Positions 7,154 to 14,876 of a stretch of 42,970 bases of DNA are shown in pieces. Numbering within the stretch: position 1 is the first letter of the stretch; every line of letters begins with the position of its first letter. The notes beneath the pieces are model-generated. The model made no database searches and was not told where the DNA came from. It worked only from the letters and a program-made list of their open reading frames with translations. The position numbers and the translations under genes were made by a program. The stretch covers positions 1 through 42,970 of the forward strand of contig CANQYK010000004.1 in the NCBI GenBank assembly GCA_947628065.1. Direction: 5' to 3'. This DNA comes from an uncultured Bacilli bacterium. Lineage in GTDB: Bacteria > Bacillota_I > Bacilli_A > RF39 > UBA660.

Positions 7154-7819
7154 ATGAAAGAAGAAAGATTACAAAGTTTTCTAAAACAAAAAGAAATCCA
7201 TATTCCTCTTTTTTGGTATCAAAATTATGAAAAATTAAAGATTAGTTTAGAAGAGTTGATCTTTCTTATGTATTTAAAAGAGAAAGGAGAAACCTTCTTA
7301 TTTAATCCACAAGAAATGAAAGAGGAATTAGGACTTGATTTACCAAAAATAATGGAGTTTATTTCTAGCTTAGAAGAGAAAAAATTACTTTGTGTAGAAA
7401 CATATAAAAACGATAAAAAAATAGTAGAAGAACGCGTTAATCTAAGTAATTTTTATCAGAAATATCAATCCTTATTTTTGGAAGATATGATGGAAAAAGA
7501 AGAGGTAGTGGATCATAATTTGTTTGAACAAGTAGAAAAAGAGTTTGGAAGAACTCTTAGTCCAAGTGAGATTGAATTTATGAAGGCTTGGATGCAAAAC
7601 TTTAAAGAAGAAATCATTTTAGAGGCTGTAAAAGAAGCATCCTTAAATGGGGTATCTAGCATTCGTTATATTGACCGTATTTTATACGAATGGGATAAAC
7701 AAGGAATAAAAAAGAAAGAAGATGTAGAACACTATTTAATGAAAAGAAAGAAAAAAGAAGAAAAAGAGCCATTAGAAGTGTTTGATTATGATTGGTTTGA
7801 GGAAGATGAAGAAGAGTGA
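7154..7819 (+). CDS. dnaD: DnaD-family primosome protein
   Basis: DnaD helps load the replicative helicase during replication initiation and restart in Firmicutes. The N-terminal half is a winged-helix-like region (EELIFLMYLKEKG, LGLDLPKIMEFISSLEEKKL). The C-terminal half has the DnaB_2/DnaD domain: FEQVEKEFGRTLSPSEIEFM, WMQNFKEEIILEAVKEASL, and the YxxxIL motif in IRYIDRILYEW. The tail is very rich in Lys and then Glu/Asp. AAAGGAGAA precedes the ATG. The end overlaps nth by 14 bp, as expected from the conserved dnaD-nth pair. Confidence 0.92.
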   Translation: MKEERLQSFLKQKEIHIPLFWYQNYEKLKISLEELIFLMYLKEKGETFLFNPQEMKEELGLDLPKIMEFISSLEEKKLLCVETYKNDKKIVEERVNLSNFYQKYQSLFLEDMMEKEEVVDHNLFEQVEKEFGRTLSPSEIEFMKAWMQNFKEEIILEAVKEASLNGVSSIRYIDRILYEWDKQGIKKKEDVEHYLMKRKKKEEKEPLEVFDYDWFEEDEEE

Positions 7820-8444
7820 AAAAGTAGAAAAAATTAGTATTTATTTGGATGAATTGTTTAAAGATCCACAATGTGAATTAAATTATGAGAAAGATTATGA
7901 GTTGTTAATTGCAATTGTATTAAGTGCACAGTCAACCGATAAAAGAGTAAACGCAGTAACTCCTATCTTATTTCAAAAATATAAGACACTAAAAGAGCTA
8001 GCAAATGCTGATACTATGGAATTAGAATCCATTTTAAGACCGATTGGGTCTTACCGGAAAAAGGCCTATTACGTAAAAGAAATTGCAAGAAGAATTGTCG
8101 ATGAGTATGATGGAGTATTACCAAATAAAAGAAAAATATTGGAATCTTTTCCTGGGATTGGTAGAAAGACGGTAAATGTTTTATTTAGTGAATATTATAA
8201 GATTCCTGCTTTTGCAGTTGATACCCATGTTGATAGAATTAGTAAACGATTAAAGCTTGCCAAAGAAAATGATAATGTTACAACCATTGAAGAAAAATTA
8301 AAAAGAACCTTTCCGAGAGAAGAATGGGGAAGAAGACATTTACAACTTGTCCTTTTTGGAAGATATCACTGCAAAGCAGTAAAACCAAATTGTATAGAAT
8401 GTAAGATAAAAGATATTTGTAGATACAAAAAGAAAGACCAGTAA
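7806..8444 (+). CDS. nth: Endonuclease III
   Basis: This base-excision repair glycosylase/AP lyase removes oxidised pyrimidines. I chose ATG 7806 (MKKSEKVEK) over an in-frame upstream ATG because it matches family N-termini and has GAGG just upstream. The protein is then 212 residues, the normal length. The helix-hairpin-helix LESFPGIGRKTVNVL contains the catalytic Lys121, and FAVDTHVDR contains Asp139. The [4Fe-4S] cluster ligands Cys189, Cys196, Cys199 and Cys205 follow C-x6-C-x2-C-x5-C. It overlaps dnaD and faces ponA across a shared terminator. Confidence 0.96.
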   Translation: MKKSEKVEKISIYLDELFKDPQCELNYEKDYELLIAIVLSAQSTDKRVNAVTPILFQKYKTLKELANADTMELESILRPIGSYRKKAYYVKEIARRIVDEYDGVLPNKRKILESFPGIGRKTVNVLFSEYYKIPAFAVDTHVDRISKRLKLAKENDNVTTIEEKLKRTFPREEWGRRHLQLVLFGRYHCKAVKPNCIECKIKDICRYKKKDQ

Positions 8445-8458
8445 TTGGTCTTTTTTTA
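8433..8458. terminator. Bidirectional terminator between nth and ponA
   Basis: AAAGACCA/TGGTCTTT with a five-base loop contains the nth stop codon, with T7 on the plus side and A/G-rich sequence on the other. It can end both convergent transcripts. Confidence 0.75.
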
Positions 8459-11371
8459 TGGAGTAGGTGTTTGTGTAGAAGGAGTAGAATTTTCTCCGCT
8501 TCCACCACTACCAGTATTTCCTCCAGAACCTTCAGGAGTATTAGGTTTTGTTGTAGTAGTATTACCAGTGATCGTAACTTTAATATTACCACTTTCTTTT
8601 TCTTCACCATCATAAGTAAATCGATATTTTAATAAGTAAATACCATCTTCATTTAGTAGTGTATTCAATGGATAAGCCTTTCCATCCTTGGTAACAGAGG
8701 ATAAAGTCCATCCTGTAGTACTTGCAGTTATGTCTTTTCCATCTTCTGTTACGGTCAGATAGTTTTTAATTTGTCCCGTATTAAATGCTTTCGCACTAAT
8801 TGTTTGTTGCTTAATACTTAAAGTTGTACTTACTTTCTTGAGTTCAAAGGTGGCTGGGCTACTTTGCATTCCATCATAACTCTTGAATGTTGCTACTACT
8901 TTATAAGTACCATAAGGATTGTTTGGTTTTGTTACCGTAAAGCTTGTTTTTTCTGTAAATCCAAGCAATGTACTATTAAAGTAAACATTGTAACCAAACG
9001 TTCCATAGTCATCTTCTTTTTCTTTTGGTGTTACAGCATTCCAAGTAAGATTAACGGTATTGCTATTCTTATCGTATGTTGCACTAAGACCACTTGGAGT
9101 ATCTAGTTTATCAGAACTTTGAACATTGGTAGGTTCGCTACCTTTCTTAAAGTATTCATAAGTAACAGAACCACCATAACCATCAGACGCTACTTTCGCA
9201 GGATTGCTTCCTGATATAATTGGAAGTCGAACAACACTGTTTGGCATCTTAAATTCTTCTTTGTTTGTTTCAAAAACTTCTTTTGCAAGTGCTGTAAATA
9301 AATAATCTTTTTGAGCAGAGCAGGTTAGGGTATGACAATAAAGTCCTTGATTTGCTAGGTCTTGTGTTAGATTTGTATAACCATACCACATACCAATTAC
9401 TGTTTTTGATGTATAACCAATAACCCAAGAATCACGAATTGCATCATACAATCCATATTTTTGAATCGTCTCATCCGCAAAGTTAGTAGTACCTGTCTTC
9501 ATTGCAACTTTATCCATGTTACCAGCCCCTGTTAGTGTAACATCATCTAAGATACTTGTAATCATGTAAGCAGTTGCATCACTCATAACTTGTTTCTTTT
9601 CACTTTCGTGTTTGAATTCTTCACCGCTATCACGGAAAACAACTTTACTAACGGTATAAGGTTCATTGTAATAACCACCGTTAGAAAATGCAGCATAAGC
9701 ACCAGCCATTTGTAAGGTATTAACACCAGTGAAGGCACCTAGTGCATGCGCTTCATGTAATTTTCCATTTTCTACCTCTGGCTCAATTCCAAGACTTTCT
9801 ACAAAGTCAATAACTTTTTTATTATCGTTTCTCTGGAATGCTTTTAAAGCTGGGATATTTCTTGATAGGGATAATGCCTTTCGAATTGACATAGCTCCCA
9901 TGAATTTACCATCAGCATTCTTTATAGATTTACCACCAGTATAAGAATAAGGTTCATCGACAAATAATTTATAACTACCATTATCGTTGTATCCATAAGT
10001 AGAAGCATTTCCAAATTCCATTAAAGGACCATAATCGAATAGTGGTTTTGCTGTTGATCCCGGTTGTCTTTTTACTTGTTTTGAAGTAGCAAGACTCTGA
10101 CCTCTTGCAGTAGAAATATTTCGTCCACCACCAACGGCTAAGATCTTACCAGTTGCACTATCAATAACGGTTGCAGCTCCTTGAATGGTATCATTTGCCC
10201 ACTGGAAAGTCTCTCCATTCATAACACGGTTTACGCCTTCTTGTTTTGATCGATCTAAGTTAGTATAAACTTTCATAGGTACCGTATAAGGATTTGCCCC
10301 ATATTTATCTTCACATTCATCTGCGACTGTATCAATATAAGCTTGCCATTTTGATACACCAGTAGAAGCGCCATCATTATAATCAACTAAACTCTCAATC
10401 GGGACACTACTTGCAATTTTTTCTTCTTCTTCTGTAATGTATCCATGACGACGCATCAAATATAAAACAGTATCCCGACGTTTGGTAATCGCTTTCATAT
10501 TTTCTGTATTGGTTGGTTTGTATAAGTTTGGTGCTTTAAACATACCAGCAAGAACTGTTGCTTCTGCTAGGTTTAGATCTTTAATATCTTTATTGAAATA
10601 GGCTTTTGCGGCTTGTTTTACACCATAGATATTACCACCTAAGTTATGATTGTTAACATAAAATTCAATAATTTGTTCTTTTGTATAATTTTTCTCTAAT
10701 TTAAAGATGGCAAGATAAATATCGGTAAACTTACGAATAATACCTTCAATACCACTTGCTTCACTTGATGTAAAGGTATTTTTAATGACTTGCATCGAAA
10801 TCGTAGAAGCACCACCTGCATCACTATGTCCTGCTACTTGACCAAGGGATGCTCTTAAGAATCTTGGAGCATCAAATCCATTGTGTTGGAAAAATCTTGA
10901 ATCTTCTGTCGCAACTAGTGCATCGACAAATACTTCTGGTAATTCATCATAAGAAATTTTTTCTCTTCGTTCACTACCAAGACGTTCAAATTCTTCTCCA
11001 TTAATATCATATAGAATCGATTGTTCTTTGGTATTTAATTGTTTTACATCAAACTTTGGTGCTTTGATTACAACAAAGATAAGAAAGACAATTGCTAAAA
11101 TCATACATAAAATACCAAGGGACAATAAAATAATAATGATAATATTAACAATTTTTTTCTGTTTTGGTTTGTTCCGTACTTTATCTAGTAGTCTTGCAAA
11201 TCCTACAATAATTCCAATTCCAATTCCAAGGAATATTGTAAAGATTAGTCCAATAATAAAATAGCTTACAATCATTAAAATAATAAAACTAAGGAGTAAG
11301 CCAATGGTTAATTTACTGATTGGTTTCTTTGCATCCTTTTTCTTTTTTGTTTTTGCTTTTGCTTTACTCAT
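8456..11371 (-). CDS. ponA: Class A penicillin-binding protein (PBP1A)
   Basis: This bifunctional enzyme polymerises and cross-links peptidoglycan. The 971 residues begin with a basic cytoplasmic stretch. Hydrophobic segments at about 21-57 and 74-103 suggest more than the usual single anchor. The glycosyltransferase domain has LVATEDSRFFQHNGFD with catalytic Glu156. The transpeptidase has SxxK at Ser439-Lys442 (PGSTAKPL), SRN at 503-505 and KTG at 625-627 (AMKTGTTN). The C-terminal tail holds a fibronectin III-like region (PSGLSATYDKNSNTVNLTWN), another beta domain, and a Gly/Ser/Thr/Pro-rich end. Its ATG overlaps the end of recU by 8 bp, the conserved recU-ponA arrangement, so translation is probably coupled. 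Confidence 0.96.
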   Translation of the reverse strand: MSKAKAKTKKKKDAKKPISKLTIGLLLSFIILMIVSYFIIGLIFTIFLGIGIGIIVGFARLLDKVRNKPKQKKIVNIIIIILLSLGILCMILAIVFLIFVVIKAPKFDVKQLNTKEQSILYDINGEEFERLGSERREKISYDELPEVFVDALVATEDSRFFQHNGFDAPRFLRASLGQVAGHSDAGGASTISMQVIKNTFTSSEASGIEGIIRKFTDIYLAIFKLEKNYTKEQIIEFYVNNHNLGGNIYGVKQAAKAYFNKDIKDLNLAEATVLAGMFKAPNLYKPTNTENMKAITKRRDTVLYLMRRHGYITEEEEKIASSVPIESLVDYNDGASTGVSKWQAYIDTVADECEDKYGANPYTVPMKVYTNLDRSKQEGVNRVMNGETFQWANDTIQGAATVIDSATGKILAVGGGRNISTARGQSLATSKQVKRQPGSTAKPLFDYGPLMEFGNASTYGYNDNGSYKLFVDEPYSYTGGKSIKNADGKFMGAMSIRKALSLSRNIPALKAFQRNDNKKVIDFVESLGIEPEVENGKLHEAHALGAFTGVNTLQMAGAYAAFSNGGYYNEPYTVSKVVFRDSGEEFKHESEKKQVMSDATAYMITSILDDVTLTGAGNMDKVAMKTGTTNFADETIQKYGLYDAIRDSWVIGYTSKTVIGMWYGYTNLTQDLANQGLYCHTLTCSAQKDYLFTALAKEVFETNKEEFKMPNSVVRLPIISGSNPAKVASDGYGGSVTYEYFKKGSEPTNVQSSDKLDTPSGLSATYDKNSNTVNLTWNAVTPKEKEDDYGTFGYNVYFNSTLLGFTEKTSFTVTKPNNPYGTYKVVATFKSYDGMQSSPATFELKKVSTTLSIKQQTISAKAFNTGQIKNYLTVTEDGKDITASTTGWTLSSVTKDGKAYPLNTLLNEDGIYLLKYRFTYDGEEKESGNIKVTITGNTTTTKPNTPEGSGGNTGSGGSGENSTPSTQTPTP

Positions 11372-11939
11372 TTTTTTCTACCTCCAATATTTTTTTGATT
11401 ACCCTTAAATAATCAAGTCTAGGATTTAACTGTTCTTTTAAAAGATATCCATGTTGTACAAAATAATGATGAGGAATCGACTTTTTATCACTTGTATTTA
11501 GAAACTGTATCAAATCTTTTTCCATTAAAAGATAAGTTTCACCTAAATTACAAAACCGAACAATTAGAAAACCAATTCCATTCATGTTGGTAATATTTTC
11601 TAAATGTTTTAGTTGATGGGGATGAATATTCGCAAGTGGAAAAGAAGTTTTTAATTTGGTCTCTTTTGCTTCAAAATCAATGTAGTAGCCATCATAGATT
11701 CCATTATAATCCGTTGTTGAAGGTTCCATAAAAAAGGCTTCTTTGATCACAGCTTTTCTTTTTCCTAAATAGTCAACCTTACTAATTTTAATGGGAGTAG
11801 GCTTTTTATAGATATAAGCAATCCCTTTTTCACGATAGTATAGATTGGTTCTATTAAGATCATCTTCTAATGTCATACCACGATTACTATAGTTTGTTAC
11901 ATGCTGAACTTCTTTTTTTACTCCTTTCGGATAATTCAT
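11364..11939 (-). CDS. recU: Holliday junction resolvase RecU
   Basis: RecU cuts four-way DNA junctions during recombinational repair and chromosome segregation. ATG 11939 (MNYPKG) follows AGGTGG at good spacing; an upstream in-frame GTG lies within that site. The 191 residues match the Bacillus family closely: YSNRGMTLEDDLNRTN, KPTPIKISKVDY, STTDYNGIYDGYYIDFEAKE and KTSFPLANIHPHQLKHL. The PD-(D/E)XK catalytic residues are visible as Asp77, Asp88, Glu90 and Lys92. Part of a three-gene minus-strand operon (unknown gene-recU-ponA). Confidence 0.95.
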   Translation of the reverse strand: MNYPKGVKKEVQHVTNYSNRGMTLEDDLNRTNLYYREKGIAYIYKKPTPIKISKVDYLGKRKAVIKEAFFMEPSTTDYNGIYDGYYIDFEAKETKLKTSFPLANIHPHQLKHLENITNMNGIGFLIVRFCNLGETYLLMEKDLIQFLNTSDKKSIPHHYFVQHGYLLKEQLNPRLDYLRVIKKILEVEKNE

Positions 11940-12004
11940 ACCAACCACCTATTATTTATTATATCGTACTCTTTCTATTTTTTCCATCTTTTTGAAAAAA
12001 AAGT

Positions 12005-12628
12005 TTAAGATTTTGGAAAAGGTATAATTTTTCTATTTTGTTTTTTCTTCCAAGGCATACTAAACTCTACAAATTCCTGAAAAAGTGGTATTTCTTCTCC
12101 TAAAAATCCAGTAATGGTAGGACAGGCTTTTTCTAATTCTATGATATAGTTATGTATTTTTTCTTTCTTTAAAATATTGGTACTATTTTTCGTAAAATAA
12201 GGTTGATATGAAGAAGGAACATGATCTTGATAGGTATGGAGTTTGATCCGATCTTTTGTAATATGAAGAAAAACTTCTTCCTCTTCTTCTGTTATCATTT
12301 TAATATTATAGTCTCCTCTTTGGCTTCTTCGCATTTGAAAAGTATAATCTTTGTTTTTTGTATCCCCAAGAGCAAAAGATTCAAAATATAAAGTATTATT
12401 TTCTGTATTTAATGTAAAATCAATGGTTTCGCCAATACAGCGAAGTTTTCTTTCTTGATCCGTAAAAACTCTAATTTCTTCTTTTTTCGCACGAAGGGAA
12501 GCAGTATTATATAGTGTAAGGGAATTGTTTTCTAACTCTATTATTTTATTGATCCCAATCAAAAGAAAACGTATTTTTTTACTTTGTAAAAACTTATCTA
12601 AGTTTACAAAAAGATTTTTTGTTTTCAT
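12005..12628 (-). CDS. Uncharacterised protein, first gene of recU-ponA operon
   Basis: I do not recognise this 207-residue protein. It has a good start (AGGAGGAAGTAGAA before the ATG) and a near-consensus promoter, and ends 65 bp before recU, so it leads the operon. No signal peptide or membrane segment is visible. It appears to be mostly beta-strand with charged patches (RFLLIGINKIIELENNSLTL; EEEEVFLHITKDRIKLHTY), ending in a basic, Pro-containing tail. The position corresponds to no gene I know from Bacillus ponA operons. A role in cell-wall or DNA work is only suggested by context. Confidence 0.75.
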   Translation of the reverse strand: MKTKNLFVNLDKFLQSKKIRFLLIGINKIIELENNSLTLYNTASLRAKKEEIRVFTDQERKLRCIGETIDFTLNTENNTLYFESFALGDTKNKDYTFQMRRSQRGDYNIKMITEEEEEVFLHITKDRIKLHTYQDHVPSSYQPYFTKNSTNILKKEKIHNYIIELEKACPTITGFLGEEIPLFQEFVEFSMPWKKKQNRKIIPFPKS

Positions 12629-12653
12629 TTCTACTTCCTCCTGATTGCTCTAT

Positions 12654-12682
12654 ATTATAACGAATTTTACTTTTTTTGTCAA
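12654..12682 (-). promoter_or_regulatory. Promoter of the recU-ponA operon
   Basis: On the minus strand TTGACA (12682-12677), a 17-bp spacer and TATAAT (12659-12654) are a full consensus sigma-A promoter, 26 bp before the ATG. Confidence 0.85.
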
Positions 12683-12697
12683 AGATTGTCGGATTGC

Positions 12698-12726
12698 TTG
12701 TATCTTTTTTCTCTTTTCTATATTAT
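12698..12726 (+). promoter_or_regulatory. Possible promoter of small ORF
   Basis: TTGTAT (12698-12703), a 17-bp spacer and TATTAT (12721-12726) lie 18 bp before the small ORF, divergent from the recU-ponA promoter. Confidence 0.4.
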
Positions 12727-12743
12727 AGAGAGGGTGATGATAT

Positions 12744-12851
12744 ATGACAAATCGAGAAGTCATTATAATTTTTAATCAAATGTTAGAAAACACGAAAGTA
12801 ATTGAACGATTAAACAGAATACGAAACTTGTCGAAACAATTGACAAAATAG
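12744..12851 (+). CDS. Possible 35-residue small protein
   Basis: ATG 12744 follows AGAGGGTGATG and opens 35 codons (MTNREVIIIFNQMLENTKVI, then ERLNRIRNLSKQLTK). The peptide is a basic, amphipathic helix-like sequence with no family I recognise. Its last codons overlap the gpsB promoter -35. It could be a real small protein, a leader, or chance. Confidence 0.35.
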   Translation: MTNREVIIIFNQMLENTKVIERLNRIRNLSKQLTK

Positions 12852-12869
12852 TCCTTTCTTTGTTAGAAT
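12840..12869 (+). promoter_or_regulatory. Promoter of gpsB
   Basis: TTGACA (12840-12845), an 18-bp spacer and TAGAAT (12864-12869) lie 28 bp before the gpsB ATG. Confidence 0.65.
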
Positions 12870-12897
12870 ATAGATTGTAAAGGGATTGGTGATATTT

Positions 12898-13236
12898 ATG
12901 TATCAAAATAAAATAAGACTTACGCCAGAAGATATTTTAGACAAAGATTTTAAAATTGATACAAGAGGGTATCGTCTAAAAGAGGTTGATCAATTTTTGG
13001 ATACAATTATTTCTGATTATGAACAGTTTTATTCTATTATCAATAGCTTAGAAAAAGAAAAGGCAAATTTATTAAAGGAAATTATGTCTTTAAAACAGGA
13101 ATTAAGAAGTATCTCAAGCAATGTGGAAATCGCAAGAAATACAATACAAGAACCAGCAGAAATTACCAATGTTGATATCTTAAGACGACTAAGTAGGCTT
13201 GAAAAAATCGTTTATGGCGATAGAAGTGACACATAA
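12898..13236 (+). CDS. gpsB: Cell division protein GpsB
   Basis: GpsB is a DivIVA-like adaptor that shuttles penicillin-binding proteins between division septum and side wall. ATG 12898 follows AAAGGGA; the in-frame TTG four codons earlier has no such site. The DivIVA N-terminal domain shows LTPEDILDKDFKIDTRGYRL, then EVDQFLDTIISDYE, followed by a coiled coil. A short variable linker leads to the C-terminal NVDILRRLSRLEKIVYG, the trimerisation helix specific to GpsB rather than DivIVA. The length of 112 residues is normal. As in Bacillus, rnpB follows at once. The PBP it serves may be the nearby ponA product. Confidence 0.95.
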   Translation: MYQNKIRLTPEDILDKDFKIDTRGYRLKEVDQFLDTIISDYEQFYSIINSLEKEKANLLKEIMSLKQELRSISSNVEIARNTIQEPAEITNVDILRRLSRLEKIVYGDRSDT

Positions 13237-13576
13237 TATTTTTGGCAAGTGCTAGGGATACCTAGAGGAAAGTCCATGCTCACACTGTCTGTGATGATAG
13301 TAGTGTTCGTGCTTAGGGAAAAAATAACCTAAGGTCGAGTATTCGAACGGCATAAAATATATCTAAAGAGAAATCCATGGTATATTTTTATAACGTGCCA
13401 CAGTGACGATGTTTTCGGAAACGAAAAAGTGAAACGCGGTAAACCCCACGAGTGAGAAACCCAAATTATGGTAGGGGAGCTTCCATAATGGAATAAGAAC
13501 AAAATGGAAGACTAGAAATAGTAGATAGATACTTGCCACCTAGCAATAGGTACAGAACATGGCTTATAAAAATATT
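13235..13576 (+). ncRNA. rnpB: RNase P RNA
   Basis: This is the catalytic RNA that matures tRNA 5' ends. Conserved blocks are in order: AGAGGAAAGTCCATGCTC, AGTAGTGTTCGTGC, GTGCCACAGTGACGA, GAAACGCGGTAAACCCC, GTGAGAAACCCAAATT with GGTAGGGGA, and ACAGAACATGGCTTAT. These are the CR-I to CR-V landmarks of a Bacillus-like (B-type) RNase P. GGCAAGT near the 5' end pairs with ACTTGCC near 3'. Terminal helix P1 can form from nine perfect pairs, 13235-13243 with 13568-13576, which defines the ends. The 5' strand of P1 overlaps the gpsB stop codon. Confidence 0.96.
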
Positions 13577-13597
13577 AATTGTGAACTAGAGGTGACT

Positions 13598-14095
13598 ATG
13601 AAAGAATTAGGAGAATATTTAAAAGAAACGAGAATAGAGTCGGGTGTAAAGTTAGAAGAAGCAGCCGAAGATCTTGGTATTCGTTATCAAGAACTAGAAA
13701 ATATTGAAAGTGCCAATATGCGAGCTTTCAAAGATGTTTATGAATTAAAACAACGAGTAAAAGAATATGCCAAATACTTAGGATTAGACCCTATTAAAAT
13801 TCAAGAAGAATTTAATGATTTTCTTTTTGAACATACATCAAAAATTTCTTTGGATGATATCTTAGAAGCCAAAAGAAAGAAAGAGGAAGAAGAAGCGTTA
13901 GAAAAAAAGAAAAAAATATCTTCTCCTTATACCAAAGAGTACAAAAAGAAAATTAATTTTATCCCTATTATTGTTTGTCTTTTTGTTTTTCTTATCTTTA
14001 TTGCAATTGCGATTATTGTAATTAAAGAAGGAAATAAAAGACCAGCAATGGACAAAGAATTGAAAGGAAGGGTAGAGTATGAATACACCAACTAA
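13598..14095 (+). CDS. rodZ: RodZ-like helix-turn-helix membrane protein
   Basis: The protein resembles the cytoplasmic half of RodZ, which links the MreB cytoskeleton to the elongation machinery. ATG 13598 follows GAGGTGAC; an earlier in-frame ATG (13559) lies within RNase P RNA and is unlikely. An HTH_25-type domain occupies about residues 1-70 (LGEYLKETRIESGVKLEEAA, ELKQRVKEYAKYLGLDP). A Lys/Glu-rich linker and one membrane helix (FIPIIVCLFVFLIFIAIAII) follow. Only about 20 residues lie beyond the membrane, so the extracellular beta domain of longer RodZ proteins is missing. It overlaps pgsA by 17 bp, the usual order in Bacilli. Confidence 0.8.
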   Translation: MKELGEYLKETRIESGVKLEEAAEDLGIRYQELENIESANMRAFKDVYELKQRVKEYAKYLGLDPIKIQEEFNDFLFEHTSKISLDDILEAKRKKEEEEALEKKKKISSPYTKEYKKKINFIPIIVCLFVFLIFIAIAIIVIKEGNKRPAMDKELKGRVEYEYTN

Positions 14096-14681
14096 GCTAA
14101 CGGTATTACGAATACTTTTAAGTATTGTTATGATTGTTTTACTAATATTTCCTTTTTATGAGGTAGGTATTACATTTCCAAAATACTTAATTGGAGGAAT
14201 TTATGTAAAACTTGAATATTTCATTAGTGGTGGAATCTTTATTGTAGCAAGTCTTACGGATTTTCTAGATGGATATTTAGCAAGACGCAACAAAGAGGTA
14301 ACCGATCTTGGAAAGATGCTTGATGCCATTGCGGATAAAGTTTTGGTAAACAGTGCACTTATTATATTGGCCGTGAAAGGTTTTATTCCTTGTGTTGTAC
14401 CCGTGGTGATTATTTTTCGTGATACGGTTGTGGATGCGATTAAAATGGAAGCTGGAAATAAAGGTCATGTAGTAGCAGCTATCTTTAGTGGAAAATTAAA
14501 AACTGCTGCCATGATGATTGGTGTGGTTTTAACCTTTTTCTATAATTTACCATTTGAAATGTGGAATATTCGTGTGAATGAATTTTTGATCTATTTTGCT
14601 ATGGTAATGTCCATTGTATCAATGATAGAATACTTCAAATTGAATAAAAATGTCATTTTTGATAAAAAAGAAGAGGCCTGA
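14079..14681 (+). CDS. pgsA: CDP-diacylglycerol-glycerol-3-phosphate phosphatidyltransferase
   Basis: PgsA makes phosphatidylglycerol phosphate, the first committed step to phosphatidylglycerol, in the membrane. The CDP-alcohol phosphotransferase motif D-G-x2-A-R-x8-G-x3-D-x3-D is complete: Asp64-Gly65, Ala68-Arg69, Gly78, Asp82 and Asp86. Several hydrophobic segments (for example IVMIVLLIFPFYEVG and MMIGVVLTFFYNL) fit the multi-span topology, and the length of 200 residues is normal. It starts within the end of the rodZ-like gene with GGAAGGGTAGA as ribosome binding site. The cinA gene that often separates pgsA and recA is absent. Confidence 0.95.
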   Translation: MNTPTKLTVLRILLSIVMIVLLIFPFYEVGITFPKYLIGGIYVKLEYFISGGIFIVASLTDFLDGYLARRNKEVTDLGKMLDAIADKVLVNSALIILAVKGFIPCVVPVVIIFRDTVVDAIKMEAGNKGHVVAAIFSGKLKTAAMMIGVVLTFFYNLPFEMWNIRVNEFLIYFAMVMSIVSMIEYFKLNKNVIFDKKEEA

Positions 14682-14767
14682 AAATGGCTTTTTTCTTGCC
14701 TTTTTTGAGGGAATTTTGCAAATTCCGGGGGTTTTTTCGGGGAATTTTGAAAATTCTCCCTTTTTTT
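14672..14767 (+). terminator. Three successive hairpins between pgsA and recA
   Basis: The first (GAGGCC/GGCTTT, then a T run to 14697) overlaps the pgsA stop and looks like its terminator. Two further hairpins follow, GGAATTT/AAATTCC at 14710-14726 and GAATTTT/AAAATTC at 14742-14756. They are followed by a G5T6 run and by CTCCC plus seven T residues respectively. The second and third look like a duplicated terminator insulating recA. Confidence 0.6.
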
Positions 14768-14790
14768 GGGTGGAAAATGGAAAATTACGC

Positions 14791-14804
14791 CAAACGATTG
14801 TTCG
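14791..14804 (+). promoter_or_regulatory. LexA (SOS) box of recA
   Basis: The complement reads CGAACAATCGTTTG, matching the Gram-positive consensus CGAACRNRYGTTYG at 13 of 14 positions. It ends 10 bp before the recA -35, a usual operator position. Confidence 0.75.
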
Positions 14805-14814
14805 AAAAAAATCC

Positions 14815-14843
14815 TTGACTTTTTCTATTGGTACCGATACAAT
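14815..14843 (+). promoter_or_regulatory. Promoter of recA
   Basis: TTGACT (14815-14820), a 17-bp spacer and TACAAT (14838-14843) lie 33 bp before the recA ATG. Confidence 0.8.
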
Positions 14844-14876
14844 GGATATAGAAACGGTTTACAAGGAGGAAAAAAA

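Noticed and set aside
13559-13597. Upstream ATG for the RodZ-like gene
   Set aside because: This ATG is inside the conserved 3' end of RNase P RNA; ATG 13598 has its own ribosome binding site and matches the family start.
14766-14876. Longer N-terminus for RecA
   Set aside because: The in-frame upstream region holds the LexA box, promoter and ribosome binding site, and RecA proteins begin near ATG 14877.
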